A stretch of DNA of 64,000 nucleotides, from assembly GCA_023266575.1 (NCBI GenBank), contig JAHFPV010000009.1, positions 1 through 64,000 on the forward strand. The letters are read 5' to 3'. How positions within the stretch are numbered: position 1 is the first letter of the stretch; the number at the start of each line of letters is the position of its first letter. Made by a program: the position numbers and the translations under genes. Under the pieces are notes generated by a model. The model was given only the letters and a program-made list of their open reading frames with translations, made no database searches and was not told the origin of the DNA. The DNA is from Sphingobium sp. Lineage in GTDB: Bacteria; Pseudomonadota; Alphaproteobacteria; Sphingomonadales; Sphingomonadaceae. Positions 46,021 to 54,912 of the stretch are shown piece by piece.

Positions 46021-46721
46021 CCATCCGCTTCGTTGCCGAGACCGGGTCCACCAATGCCGACATGCTGGCATTGGCGGATCAGGGCGCGCCCGATGGCAGC
46101 TGGCTGCGCGCGGGGCGGCAGACGGGCGGCAAGGGGCGGATGGGCCGCAGCTGGGAAAGCCCGGTTGGCAATCTTCATTGTTCTACGCTGGTTCGGTTGC
46201 GGGCGGGCGATCCCCTACCGCACACGCTGGCGCTGGTCGCGGCGAATGCAGTCCACGCGCTGGTCGCGCCGCTCTGTGCGGGACAGGCACGGATCAAATG
46301 GCCCAATGACGTTCTGGTCGATGGCGCGAAGATTGCCGGCATCTTGCTGGAGAGGGCTGGCGACGCTGTCGTCGTGGGTATCGGCATCAACGTTGCTGAC
46401 CATCCACGCAATCTCGACCGTCCCGTGACCAGCCTGCTGGCGCAGGGCGCGGCCGATGCAGAGGCGGGCGCGTTGCTGGAGCGGCTGGCGCAGCTTTTCG
46501 CGCACTGGCTGTCCATCTGGCGGGCGCAGGGGCTGGACCCGGTGCGGACCCACTGGCTGCTCAACGCCCACCCGACCGGCACGCCGATGCGGGTGGTGCA
46601 ACCCGATGGCGAGACAGTTGACGGCCTATTCGATACGCTCGATCGGCAGGGTATGTTGATCCTGCGCTTGGCGAACGGGCAGAGCCGTGCCATTCACGCC
46701 GGTGACATATTTCTCACCTGA
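46017..46721 (+). CDS. birA: Biotin-[acetyl-CoA-carboxylase] ligase
   Basis: BirA attaches biotin to the carboxylase carrier protein via biotinyl-AMP. This is the short form with no DNA-binding domain. Seen are the substrate motif [27 protein letters not shown] (the GRGRxGR biotin/ATP loop), the catalytic Lys region [18 protein letters not shown], and VGIGINV. The ETGSTN motif lies upstream of the first ATG (46062). The only in-frame start-like codon covering it is CTG at 46017, overlapping the nuoN stop (CTGA), so I use it: 234 residues. Such CTG starts are rare but fit the overlapping-gene pattern here. Alphaproteobacteria often have birA-coaX-rnj after nuoN. Confidence 0.85.
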   Translation: MTIRFVAETGSTNADMLALADQGAPDGSWLRAGRQTGGKGRMGRSWESPVGNLHCSTLVRLRAGDPLPHTLALVAANAVHALVAPLCAGQARIKWPNDVLVDGAKIAGILLERAGDAVVVGIGINVADHPRNLDRPVTSLLAQGAADAEAGALLERLAQLFAHWLSIWRAQGLDPVRTHWLLNAHPTGTPMRVVQPDGETVDGLFDTLDRQGMLILRLANGQSRAIHAGDIFLT

Positions 46722-46735
46722 ACCAAGGACCGGCC

Positions 46736-47515
46736 ATGCTTCTCGCGATCGACGCGGGCAACACCAATGTGGTTTTCGCGCTGCTCGAAGGGCGGACCAT
46801 CCGCGCGCGCTGGCGGATTGCGACCGATCCGCGCCGCACGGCGGACGAATATGCGGTGTGGCTCAACCAGTTGCTGATGCTGGAAGGCTATAAGATCGCT
46901 GACGTTGATGCGGTCATCATTGCGACCGTGGTGCCGCGCGCGCTGCATAATCTGCAGGTGCTGGCCGAAAAATATTTCAGGACGACGGCGTTGATCGCCG
47001 GGCAAGCACCGGTCGACTGGGGCATAGAACTGGATGTGGCCGAGCCAGGATCGGTGGGGGCTGACCGGGTTGTAAACGTCATCGCCGCGCACCATCTTTA
47101 TGCAGGCGACCTGATCGTCATCGATTTTGGCACCGCGACGACGTTCGACGTGGTCGATTATAGCGGCGCTTATAAGGGCGGGGTCATCGCGCCGGGCATC
47201 AACCTTTCGCTCGATGCGCTGGTCGCGGCGGCGGCGAAACTGCCCAAGATCGCCATCGCCCCGCCGGAAAATCGATCGGTCATTGGCCGGACGACCGAAG
47301 CACAGATGCATATCGGCGTCTTTTGGGGCTATGTAGCCATGATGGAGGGGCTGGTCGCCCGGATGAGGGCCGAAATTGGCCGCCCGACCAGAGTGATTTC
47401 GACGGGGGGCCTTGCGGTCCTCTTCAATGATAACAGCGATATTTTCGATGCGATCGCGCCGGACCTGACGGTTCAGGGCCTCGCGCTGATGCACGAACGG
47501 AGTTTACAAGCGTAA
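46736..47515 (+). CDS. coaX: Type III pantothenate kinase
   Basis: CoaX phosphorylates pantothenate, the first step of coenzyme A synthesis; it is an ASKHA-fold enzyme needing a monovalent cation and insensitive to CoA feedback. The 259-residue protein shows [19 protein letters not shown] (phosphate-1), [30 protein letters not shown] (with catalytic Asp), [17 protein letters not shown] and [11 protein letters not shown]. It follows birA by 14 bp and its stop overlaps the rnj ATG. Confidence 0.96.
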   Translation: MLLAIDAGNTNVVFALLEGRTIRARWRIATDPRRTADEYAVWLNQLLMLEGYKIADVDAVIIATVVPRALHNLQVLAEKYFRTTALIAGQAPVDWGIELDVAEPGSVGADRVVNVIAAHHLYAGDLIVIDFGTATTFDVVDYSGAYKGGVIAPGINLSLDALVAAAAKLPKIAIAPPENRSVIGRTTEAQMHIGVFWGYVAMMEGLVARMRAEIGRPTRVISTGGLAVLFNDNSDIFDAIAPDLTVQGLALMHERSLQA

Positions 47516-49152
47516 TGAAACCCAAGGATGAGCTGCTCTTCCTGGCCCTTGGCGGGTCGGGCGAGATTGGCATGAACGTCAATTTATACGGTTGCCAAGG
47601 CAAATGGGTGATGGTCGATCTCGGCATGACCTTTGGCGATCCCAATTATCCGGGCATCGAACTGGTGCTGCCGGACCTGACCTTTATCGAGGAACGGCGC
47701 AAGGATCTGCTCGGCATCGTGCTGACCCACGGGCATGAGGATCATATCGGCGCGATCCCCTATCTCGCTGCGGACCTTGGCGTGCCGCTTTATGCCACGC
47801 CCTTTACCGCTGGCCTCATCCGCCTGAAGCTGGAGGAAGAGGGGTTGACCAAGGAGGTTAAGCTCCACGTCATCCCGAACGAGGGCAGCTTTGAACTCGG
47901 CCCGTTTGGTTTCCGCTACATGCCGCTGGCGCACTCGATCCCTGAGGGCAATGCGCTGGTGATCGACACGCCCCATGGCCGGATTTTCCACACCGGCGAC
48001 TGGAAGCTGGACGATCAGCCGCTGCTCGGCGTGCCATCGACCCCGGCGGAACTGACCGCGGTGGGCGACCAGGGCGTGCTGGCGCTGGTGTGCGACAGCA
48101 CCAATGTGTTCAATGACAAGGCCAGCGGGTCCGAAGGCGATGTCCGCGAAGGATTGATGCAGACGATCGAGGGGGCCAAGGGCCGGGTGCTGGTCACCAC
48201 CTTTGCGTCCAATGCCGCGCGCGTCCAGACGCTGGGCGAAGTGGCGGTCGCGATGGGGCGCAAGGTGTGCGTCGCGGGCCGTTCGCTCGACCGGATCATC
48301 GGCATGGCCAAGGCGAGCGGCTATCTCAAAGGGTTCCCGCCCACGGTCGACTGGGACGAGGCGATGAAGCTGCCCCGTGACGAGGTGATGATCATTGCCA
48401 CGGGCGGCCAGGGTGAGGCACGCGCGGCGCTGGCGCGTATTGCGTTCGACAGCCATCCGATCAAGCTGACCGACGGCGATCTGGTCGTTTTTTCCTCCAA
48501 GCAGATCCCCGGCAACGAAATCGCCATCGGTCGCATTCAGAATGCGCTGGCGACCAAGAATATCGAGATGGTCACCGACCGGCAGGCCGAAGTCCATGTA
48601 TCGGGCCATCCGGGGCGTCCTGAACTGGAAGCCATGTATCGCTGGATCCGGCCAGAGATATTGCTGCCCGTCCATGGCGAACGACGGCATATGGCGGAAC
48701 AGGCGCGGCTGGGTTTGGCGACGGGCATTCCCAACGCCGTGGTACAGTCCAATGGCGACCTGCTGCGACTGGCGCCGGGCAAGCCGACGATCATCGGGCG
48801 GCAGGAAGTCGGGCGGCTGGTGCTGGATGGCGACGTTATCCTGCCTGCCGAGGGCGCGACCATGAACGAGCGGCGCAAGCTGGGGCTGCATGGCCAGATC
48901 AGCGTCGCCGTGGCGCTCGATGCCAAGGGGCGGCTGCTTGGCCGACCGACGCTGCGGACGCAGGGCGTTCCAGTGGAAGAGGATAAGGCGGACTTCCTGG
49001 CCGAAGCCGCCGACGATGCGGCAGATGTGATTGCCAAAGGATCGCATGAGGAAGAGGCGGTGCGCGAGCGTATCCGCCTGGCCGTGCGCCGCACCGCGAC
49101 GCGATGGACGGGCAAGAAACCGATTGTGGACGTGCTGCTCATTCGGGCGTAA
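47515..49152 (+). CDS. rnj: Ribonuclease J
   Basis: A metallo-beta-lactamase/beta-CASP RNase with 5'-exo and endonuclease activity in mRNA and rRNA processing. The 545-residue protein shows GGSGEIGMNVNLYG, the zinc motif LTHGHEDHIGAIPYL, the HSIPEGNALVID region, HTGDWKLD, the beta-CASP motifs (IIATGGQGEARAALARIA; HVSGHPGRPELEAMY with conserved His), and RPEILLPVHGERRH. Some alphaproteobacteria have both RNase J and RNase E. Translationally linked to coaX (TAATG). Confidence 0.96.
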   Translation: MKPKDELLFLALGGSGEIGMNVNLYGCQGKWVMVDLGMTFGDPNYPGIELVLPDLTFIEERRKDLLGIVLTHGHEDHIGAIPYLAADLGVPLYATPFTAGLIRLKLEEEGLTKEVKLHVIPNEGSFELGPFGFRYMPLAHSIPEGNALVIDTPHGRIFHTGDWKLDDQPLLGVPSTPAELTAVGDQGVLALVCDSTNVFNDKASGSEGDVREGLMQTIEGAKGRVLVTTFASNAARVQTLGEVAVAMGRKVCVAGRSLDRIIGMAKASGYLKGFPPTVDWDEAMKLPRDEVMIIATGGQGEARAALARIAFDSHPIKLTDGDLVVFSSKQIPGNEIAIGRIQNALATKNIEMVTDRQAEVHVSGHPGRPELEAMYRWIRPEILLPVHGERRHMAEQARLGLATGIPNAVVQSNGDLLRLAPGKPTIIGRQEVGRLVLDGDVILPAEGATMNERRKLGLHGQISVAVALDAKGRLLGRPTLRTQGVPVEEDKADFLAEAADDAADVIAKGSHEEEAVRERIRLAVRRTATRWTGKKPIVDVLLIRA

Positions 49153-49161
49153 ATCGCGGCC

Positions 49162-49425
49162 ATGAACCTCTACGCCATTTTCGCTATCTATGTGCTGTTC
49201 TGGGTGATCAGCGCGTTCATCATCCTGCCTTTCGGCATCCGCACGCCCGACGAAACGGGCGAGCGGATGGTGAAGGGGCAGGCGGATAGCGCGCCCAGCA
49301 ATTTCCGTCCGGGCGTAGTGGCGCTTCGAGCGACGCTGCTGTCAGCTTTGCTGTTCGGCCTCTATTACGCCAATTATGTGCAGGGCTGGATCACGCTGGA
49401 CATGCTGCCGGGCTATTCGCGCTAA
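49162..49425 (+). CDS. DUF1467 family membrane protein
   Basis: An 87-residue inner membrane protein with two TM helices (IFAIYVLFWVISAFIILPFG and ALRATLLSALLFGLYYANYV) and the loop RTPDETGERMVKGQADSAPS that typifies DUF1467. Such genes are found after rnj in many alphaproteobacteria; function is unknown. It is 9 bp after rnj and probably the last gene of the long nuo-birA-coaX-rnj transcript. Converges with the large coiled-coil gene. Confidence 0.85.
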   Translation: MNLYAIFAIYVLFWVISAFIILPFGIRTPDETGERMVKGQADSAPSNFRPGVVALRATLLSALLFGLYYANYVQGWITLDMLPGYSR

Positions 49426-49437
49426 ATTCCGCTCCGC

Positions 49438-52110
49438 TTACTGGCGCAGCCGCTCGATCGCCTGCGCCAGCGCGACATAGAGTTTGCCCATATCCGATGA
49501 GAGGATAGCGACGCCCAGCGCGTTGCCGTCGCGCGCCGACAGGATGATCCGCAGCATCCCTTCAAAATCATGGATATAGCGGTTCACATGATCGCGAAAT
49601 TCCGGGTCATTGTCGTAATGCAGTGCAATTTCCCGCGATTCCCCGGCATCCAGCAGCCTGACTGCGCGGCGGGTGAATACGCCGCGATCGCCCTTCAGAT
49701 AGGCCGACCAGCTTGAGTCGGTGACGTCGTTGGACAGGATCTTGGCGACGTCGATAGCGGTGCTGTTTAGCGATTCGATCAGCAGCGCGGAGCGGCGGGC
49801 GAAATGGTCGCGGTCGCGATTTTCGGACGCGCGCTCGGCTTCCTCGATCCGCTGTTCGACGCTGGCGCTGGTGTCGGCGATGGTCAGCAACTGGCGGGTC
49901 AGCCGCTCGGACGCCTGATGTGCGGCCTTGACCGCGTCCTCCGCGACCCGCGCGACCTGTTCGATCTGCGCCGTGACCTTGTCGCCGATGGCGGTCTGCA
50001 TCGCCTGTTCACTGGCGTCGGCCAGTGCCTGGGCGGCTTCAGGAATGGCGCGACCCAGCGCCTGACGCGCGCGCTCGGCCGCCTGATCGGCCGTGTCCTT
50101 GACGCGCAGCAGGGCAGTAACGAGCAGCGGCCCGGCACCCTCGGTGATGCGAGTCGCGTCCTGATGCGCGCCGTCCAGCGCCACGCGCAGCCGTTCGACC
50201 AGATTGCGATTGGCTTCCAGCCCGCCCTGCGTGCTTTCCAGCCATTCGGTCAGGCGACTGCCCTGACCGCGCAGCAACGATTCGGCCTCTTCCGCCCGAC
50301 CGACCAGCGCCTGCGAGATCGCCTCCAGCCGCTCCATTTCCGGTGTCGTGTTGCCCAGCAGCGCGCGGCTCTGTTCCAGCCGGGCGTCGAACCGCTCCAG
50401 TGCGGCGGGATAGGTCTCGTCGAGTTCGCGCACGCTCGAATCGAGCGCGACGAGCAGCGTTTCGGCGCAGCCGATCAGCTTTTCGGCGGTCATGCCACCA
50501 TTGGCCAGCGCGCCGTCGATCCGCTGCGTTTCGCTGGTCAGGCGCGCAAGCGCTTCGGTCAACCGTTCGCTGCGGGCAAGGGCCACTTCCTCCAGCGTTG
50601 CGAAGCGGGTCTCCGTCGTGGTGATCGTTTCGTCCAGCCCGGCCTGGATACCGGTCATCAGGCTGTGCTGCCCCGCCATGACGTCATTGATCTGGTGCAG
50701 CCGGTTTTCGACGTCGCCGATCGTGTTGGCCAGACCCGTAACCGTTTCGCTGCCAATGGCGTCCAGGCTGTCGCGCGACCGGGCAACCAGCGATTCGAGC
50801 GCGGCGGACTGGGACGACAGATTGCCGTCGGTCAGCGCCAGCGCTTCCTGCGCGCGGGCCAGCGCAGCGTCGAGCCGTTCGCGCAGGTCGGTTTCGATGG
50901 CATTCATGTCCCGCGTCAACGTCGACAGCGTGGTCTCGCTGACATTGCCGATCCCGGCCTGTGCGGCTGCAACAAGTGCTTCGAGATGTTCGGCGCGGCG
51001 GGACAGGCCTTCGTCAGTCGTCGCCATGGTGGCGCGCACGCTGCGCAAAGCGTTGTCGAGACGGCCGGTCAAATCTGCCTGCGCCGTGTCGAGATCATGG
51101 ATCAACGTCGCCCGCACGCTTTCGCTGGTGCTGGCGATGCCGGTTCCGGCGGTTTCGACCAAAGTTGCCAGGGCCGCTGCCTGCAATTCGATATCCTGAC
51201 GGGTGCGATCCATCGCCTGCCGCGCGCTCTGCGCGGTGGCGTCGATGCGTCCGGCGGCGATCTCGGCCATGCCGGTCACTTCTTCATTGGCGGCGCGGGT
51301 CGATTCCTGGAGTTGGGTAAGCTGGCTCGACAGGCTCTTGGTCGCAGACAAAGTGCGGGCGCGGGCGTCGTCCGACAATTCGGCCAGTGCATGAAGCCGC
51401 GCTTCCAGCGTGTCGATCCGTTCGGCCAGCGCATGGCCATTGTCCATGATCTGCGCGGCCATGCGACCGGTGCGGTCCTCCAGTTCGGGGATCGACGCGA
51501 TCAGAGAGTCCATCTTGGCAAGGAGCGCTGTGCTGGCCCGTTCGGCCGATTCGGCGCGGTCGGCGGTCGCCTGCGACCGGCTGGCGATCAGTTCGGCGGA
51601 CGCTTCCATATTACTGCTGGCGGCCGCGCCATAGCTGTCGAGCAATTCGGCCTGATCCTGCATGGACTGGCGGGCGGTTTCCAACTGGGTCGCGATCCGG
51701 CCAAGGCGCAGTTCGAGCAGATCGGCCTCCGTCCGCAGGGCGCGGGCCGTGTCGAGATAGCGGCGCGATTCGGCGCGGCTGTTCCGCATCAACAGCAGAT
51801 AAGCCAGGCCAAGCAGGATGAGCGGGACGACCAGCGTGGCGATGGCATTGGCCCAGAACAAGGGACCACCGGCCAGATCGCCCGACGCCACCATCGCCCA
51901 GCCGGCAAAGCCGACCCAGCCGACGCCAAGCAAGGTCAATCCGACACGCACACGCCTGACCCAGGCATCGCCCGCGCCATCATCCGAATCATCTTCGTCG
52001 ATGTTGAGAGCCGCCTGTTTCAAAAGTAAAATGTCATCCGCCTGCGACGCATCGCTGGCTGCGCTTGGTTCGTCGCGCCAAAACTCGACGATTGTGCTGC
52101 CCCCTGTCAT
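49438..52110 (-). CDS. Large coiled-coil membrane protein, TipN-like architecture
   Basis: An 890-residue protein (from the ATG at 52110, with AGGA eight bases upstream; 52119 is an alternative). The N-terminal ~50 residues are acidic and cytoplasmic, then two TM helices (GLTLLGVGWVGFAGWAMVAS and IATLVVPLILLGLAYLLL). About 700 residues of Ala/Glu/Arg heptads predict long coiled coils. A conserved-looking C-terminal domain has LNSTAIDVAKILS, WSAYLKGDRGVFTRRAVRL and FRDHVNRYIHDFEGML. Size and layout resemble Caulobacter TipN, a new-pole marker that directs polarity and division; the identification is an inference. It is divergent from the Hpt-like gene. Confidence 0.5.
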   Translation of the reverse strand: MTGGSTIVEFWRDEPSAASDASQADDILLLKQAALNIDEDDSDDGAGDAWVRRVRVGLTLLGVGWVGFAGWAMVASGDLAGGPLFWANAIATLVVPLILLGLAYLLLMRNSRAESRRYLDTARALRTEADLLELRLGRIATQLETARQSMQDQAELLDSYGAAASSNMEASAELIASRSQATADRAESAERASTALLAKMDSLIASIPELEDRTGRMAAQIMDNGHALAERIDTLEARLHALAELSDDARARTLSATKSLSSQLTQLQESTRAANEEVTGMAEIAAGRIDATAQSARQAMDRTRQDIELQAAALATLVETAGTGIASTSESVRATLIHDLDTAQADLTGRLDNALRSVRATMATTDEGLSRRAEHLEALVAAAQAGIGNVSETTLSTLTRDMNAIETDLRERLDAALARAQEALALTDGNLSSQSAALESLVARSRDSLDAIGSETVTGLANTIGDVENRLHQINDVMAGQHSLMTGIQAGLDETITTTETRFATLEEVALARSERLTEALARLTSETQRIDGALANGGMTAEKLIGCAETLLVALDSSVRELDETYPAALERFDARLEQSRALLGNTTPEMERLEAISQALVGRAEEAESLLRGQGSRLTEWLESTQGGLEANRNLVERLRVALDGAHQDATRITEGAGPLLVTALLRVKDTADQAAERARQALGRAIPEAAQALADASEQAMQTAIGDKVTAQIEQVARVAEDAVKAAHQASERLTRQLLTIADTSASVEQRIEEAERASENRDRDHFARRSALLIESLNSTAIDVAKILSNDVTDSSWSAYLKGDRGVFTRRAVRLLDAGESREIALHYDNDPEFRDHVNRYIHDFEGMLRIILSARDGNALGVAILSSDMGKLYVALAQAIERLRQ

Positions 52111-52191
52111 GGCGTGCATCCTAGCAGCTTTTCCGCCCGCGCAAATGCCCTGTTACCAAAACTTAACGCAAGCCAGATAGCGTCTGTCTCT

Positions 52192-52494
52192 ATGTCCTAT
52201 GATCCTGGCGCCCTCCATGCAGCTTTATCCGCAGCCGTCGGCGACGACAGCGCCCTGATTGCGGACTTGCGCGTCGCCTTCATGGAAAGTGCGGAGCGGC
52301 AGATCGACCTGCTGGGGCGGGCGCGGTGCGACGCCAATTGGGAACTGGCGGCGTGGCGGCTGAAAGGGCTGGCGGCCAGTTTCGGGCTGACCGCGCTGAT
52401 GGCGCTGGCCGACGAAGCGGCAGAGGCGGCACCGGGCGATCCGCGCGTGTTGCGCCGTTTGCGCGCGGCGCTGGCGGGGCTGCAACAGACCTGA
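52192..52494 (+). CDS. Hpt-like domain protein lacking the phospho-acceptor histidine
   Basis: A 100-residue all-helical protein resembling a histidine phosphotransfer (Hpt) domain. The hallmark A-H-x-L-K-G appears as AAWRLKGLAASFGLTALM, with Trp55 where the phosphorylated His should be; the following LKG and the G of the next turn are kept. The C-terminal helix (LRRLRAALAGL) fits the four-helix bundle. Without the His it cannot relay phosphate by the known mechanism; it might bind a receiver or kinase as a decoy or adaptor. The ATG at 52192 is used. It is divergent from the TipN-like gene by 81 bp and upstream of three more unusual genes. Confidence 0.65.
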   Translation: MSYDPGALHAALSAAVGDDSALIADLRVAFMESAERQIDLLGRARCDANWELAAWRLKGLAASFGLTALMALADEAAEAAPGDPRVLRRLRAALAGLQQT

Positions 52495-52584
52495 ATCGCG
52501 ACGCGGGCACGGCTGCGCTTGCGCGAAGCCCTAAGCCTTGCGACAAGGCCCGCTGCACAACAATCGGGTCGATACCATAACGAT

Positions 52585-53766
52585 ATGAGTTTCGCGGCTA
52601 TTCTCAGCGCCAGCCGGGCTTCGGGCGATTCGTCCGGGGGCCAATCGACCGGGGGTCAGCGCGCGAGTCTGTATTTTGCCGGGCAGACGCTGGTGGAATA
52701 TCAGGCGCGGCAGGCGGCGCAGGCTGGCGCGGATCGCATCATGATTTTGGTGAGCGTCATTACGCCCGCTTTGTCGCAGGCCGTCGACCGGCTGAGCGCC
52801 GACGGGATCGCGGTCGCGCTGGTGCGGGACATGGTGTCGATGGTGCGGGATGCGCCGCGTGATGCCGACGTGCTGCTGGTCGCCGACGGGGCGATCGTGT
52901 CGCAGGCGCATTTCGAAGCGATGGGCAGCGCAGAGGGCAATGCCCTGCTGGTCACGGACGACAGCCGTGCCAGCACGCCGTTCGAGCGGATCGACGCCGG
53001 ACAACGCTGGGCCGGGCTGGCGCGGATCAGCCCGACATTGTTGTTCGGCACGCTCGACATGATCGGCGACTGGGATTTGTCGCTGACGCTGGTGCGCGCG
53101 GCGGTGCAGAAAGGCGCGCGCCGCGTCACCGTGTCACAGGATGATCTGCTCGAAGGGCGGGTCGCGCTGATCGAAACCCAGCAGCAGGCCGATCTGGTGG
53201 CGCAGGCGGTGACGGCAGCGGGTGCGTCGTCGGCGCGGGCGCGCGGGGGCGTTGAACATTATCTTCTCTCGCCCCTCGCCCGGATGATCAGCCCGGCACT
53301 GATGCGGATGCAGGTGCCTGCGATGCAGGTGCGGATCGCCGCCATCGCGCTGGGAGCGATCGCGCTGGTGCCGGTCGAGCTGCTGTGGACGTTGACCGGA
53401 TTTGCCCTGTTGCTGGTGGCGTTGTTATTGGCGGAAATCGCCGACCGGCTGGACGAACTGGCGCTGCGACCGCCGCCCATGGGCTTGCTGGCGTTCGTGA
53501 CGCCGTTGCTGGCGCTGATCGGCATCGTGCTGGCGGGCAGCAGTACGCTGGCCGCTGATCTCGCGCTGTTGCTGGGGATCATGCTGGTGGCGGATCGTTG
53601 GCGACGGACCGGCAATGCCCGGCCATGGATGATCGTCACGCCCGGAACGGTCCTGCTGTTGCTGATCGTCGCCGGGCTGGTCGGGATGCTGGCGCAGGGC
53701 ATCAGAGTGGCGATGCTGGCGCTGATCGCATCGGCCGGGGCGATCATATTGCGCCCGCGCGACTGA
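52585..53766 (+). CDS. Nucleotidyltransferase-like / degenerate CDP-alcohol phosphotransferase-like membrane protein
   Basis: A 393-residue two-part protein. Residues ~20-230 look like a nucleotidyltransferase fold (TLVEYQARQAAQAGADRIMI; VLLVADGAIVS; NALLVTDDSRAS). From about 240 it is membrane bound: HYLLSPLARMISPALMRM... mimics the start of CDP-alcohol phosphatidyltransferases, and IADRLDELALR (D287, D290, R295) partly matches D-x2-D-G-x2-A-R but lacks the Gly, the Ala and the later D-x3-D. The domain order equals inositol-1-phosphate cytidylyltransferase/DIPP synthase fusions, so this may be an inactive or repurposed relative. By-eye assignment only. Confidence 0.45.
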   Translation: MSFAAILSASRASGDSSGGQSTGGQRASLYFAGQTLVEYQARQAAQAGADRIMILVSVITPALSQAVDRLSADGIAVALVRDMVSMVRDAPRDADVLLVADGAIVSQAHFEAMGSAEGNALLVTDDSRASTPFERIDAGQRWAGLARISPTLLFGTLDMIGDWDLSLTLVRAAVQKGARRVTVSQDDLLEGRVALIETQQQADLVAQAVTAAGASSARARGGVEHYLLSPLARMISPALMRMQVPAMQVRIAAIALGAIALVPVELLWTLTGFALLLVALLLAEIADRLDELALRPPPMGLLAFVTPLLALIGIVLAGSSTLAADLALLLGIMLVADRWRRTGNARPWMIVTPGTVLLLLIVAGLVGMLAQGIRVAMLALIASAGAIILRPRD

Positions 53767-53823
53767 GCATATTTCGCCGCCAGGGTTTAGTGCATTTTAA
53801 GGACGTCGGGCTATGGTCCCGGT

Positions 53824-54912
53824 ATGAACGCCTATTCGTCCCTTACCGGTGCGGCCATGGCGGACAGCTGGCCTATGGCGCAAGTCATGGCGGGCATGTC
53901 CGCCGTGCCGGTTGGCCATGCCATCGATCTGGCTTTCTTCTTCCCGGTCGAGGAACGGGCACGCCATGATGCGCTGATCGCGGAAACGCGGCGGCATCTG
54001 GGCGGATGCCTCAATGCAATCGAGATGGCGCTGCGGCTGTCGCTCGACCATGCGCCCGATGTCGCGCAGATCCTTTCCCGGTCGCCTGACTCGCTATGCT
54101 GGCCGACGGTGCAGGCGCAACCGACGCTGATCGGACCGGCGCTGCTGGCGCATATGCAGATGCGTGCCGGGGTCAGCCTGATGCTGCGGCAATTTGGTCA
54201 GCCCGACATCGAGCGGCTGGAAGATGGCGATGGCGGCGTGTTGGCGCTGGGCGATGATCCGCTGGTCGGCGATGCGCTGTCCGCGCTGGCGCTGGCGGAG
54301 GGACGCTGGATCGCCACGGGCGGCGAGGATCGATCGATGCGACCGGACCTGCCCGCTGAATATTTTGCCGAACTGGTGTGGACGGCAGCGGCCTGTCTGG
54401 CGGCGGTGGTCCAGCGGAGCGCGGCTGATCTGGGCGATGCCATGTTGGCGGCGTTTGAACGGTCGGGCTGGGCCTTGCTCGCCGACCATGATGAAAGCGC
54501 CAGTCCGATTGCCGAGGCCGACCGCCTGGTGCGGCGGATGGGCGAGCTGGCTGATTCGCCGGAACTGATGGGGATCGCGCTGGGGCAGCGGCGCTTTTTG
54601 CTGTTTACGGCGCTGGCGGCAAGGCGGCTGCGCATGACGACGGTCCAGGCGACGGACATATTGGTGATGGGACCGCTGGCGCAGGTGGCGATGCTTTGCC
54701 GGGCGCTGGGCGGATCGGACGCTGATTATCGCCATTTGCTGCTGGCGTTGCGTCCTGTGCGCCCGGCCCTGTCCGACGCTGCGATCGTGGCAGAGGCGGA
54801 GCGCTATCAGGGGCTGACCGACATGCAGGCCGATGCGGCCGTCAGCGCGCTACGCTCGCCGCCCGCCTTCCGCTCCCGGCTCGATCATTTGCGCCGGTTG
54901 ACGGGCGCGTGA
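53824..54912 (+). CDS. Helical protein, DUF2336-like, coupled to a histidine-kinase-like gene
   Basis: A 362-residue soluble protein made almost wholly of predicted alpha helices in repeats (LAEGRWIATG..., AELVWTAAACLAAVVQRS; DADYRHLLLALRPVRPALSD). It resembles DUF2336 proteins, a HEAT-like family of unknown role found in alphaproteobacteria, though I cannot confirm this. No catalytic motif is visible. It ends inside the start of the next gene (GTGA overlap), so it is translationally linked to the kinase-like protein and may be its partner. Confidence 0.5.
   Translation: MNAYSSLTGAAMADSWPMAQVMAGMSAVPVGHAIDLAFFFPVEERARHDALIAETRRHLGGCLNAIEMALRLSLDHAPDVAQILSRSPDSLCWPTVQAQPTLIGPALLAHMQMRAGVSLMLRQFGQPDIERLEDGDGGVLALGDDPLVGDALSALALAEGRWIATGGEDRSMRPDLPAEYFAELVWTAAACLAAVVQRSAADLGDAMLAAFERSGWALLADHDESASPIAEADRLVRRMGELADSPELMGIALGQRRFLLFTALAARRLRMTTVQATDILVMGPLAQVAMLCRALGGSDADYRHLLLALRPVRPALSDAAIVAEAERYQGLTDMQADAAVSALRSPPAFRSRLDHLRRLTGA

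Noticed and set aside
41670-46071. Long minus-strand frames (about 510-550 codons) opposite nuoL-N
   Set aside because: Antisense to intact complex I subunits, with no start signal or recognisable domain.
49804-52029. 741-codon plus-strand frame opposite the coiled-coil gene
   Set aside because: Gln/Arg/Gly-rich complement of heptad-coding DNA; the minus-strand gene has TM helices, coiled coils and a defined C-terminal domain.
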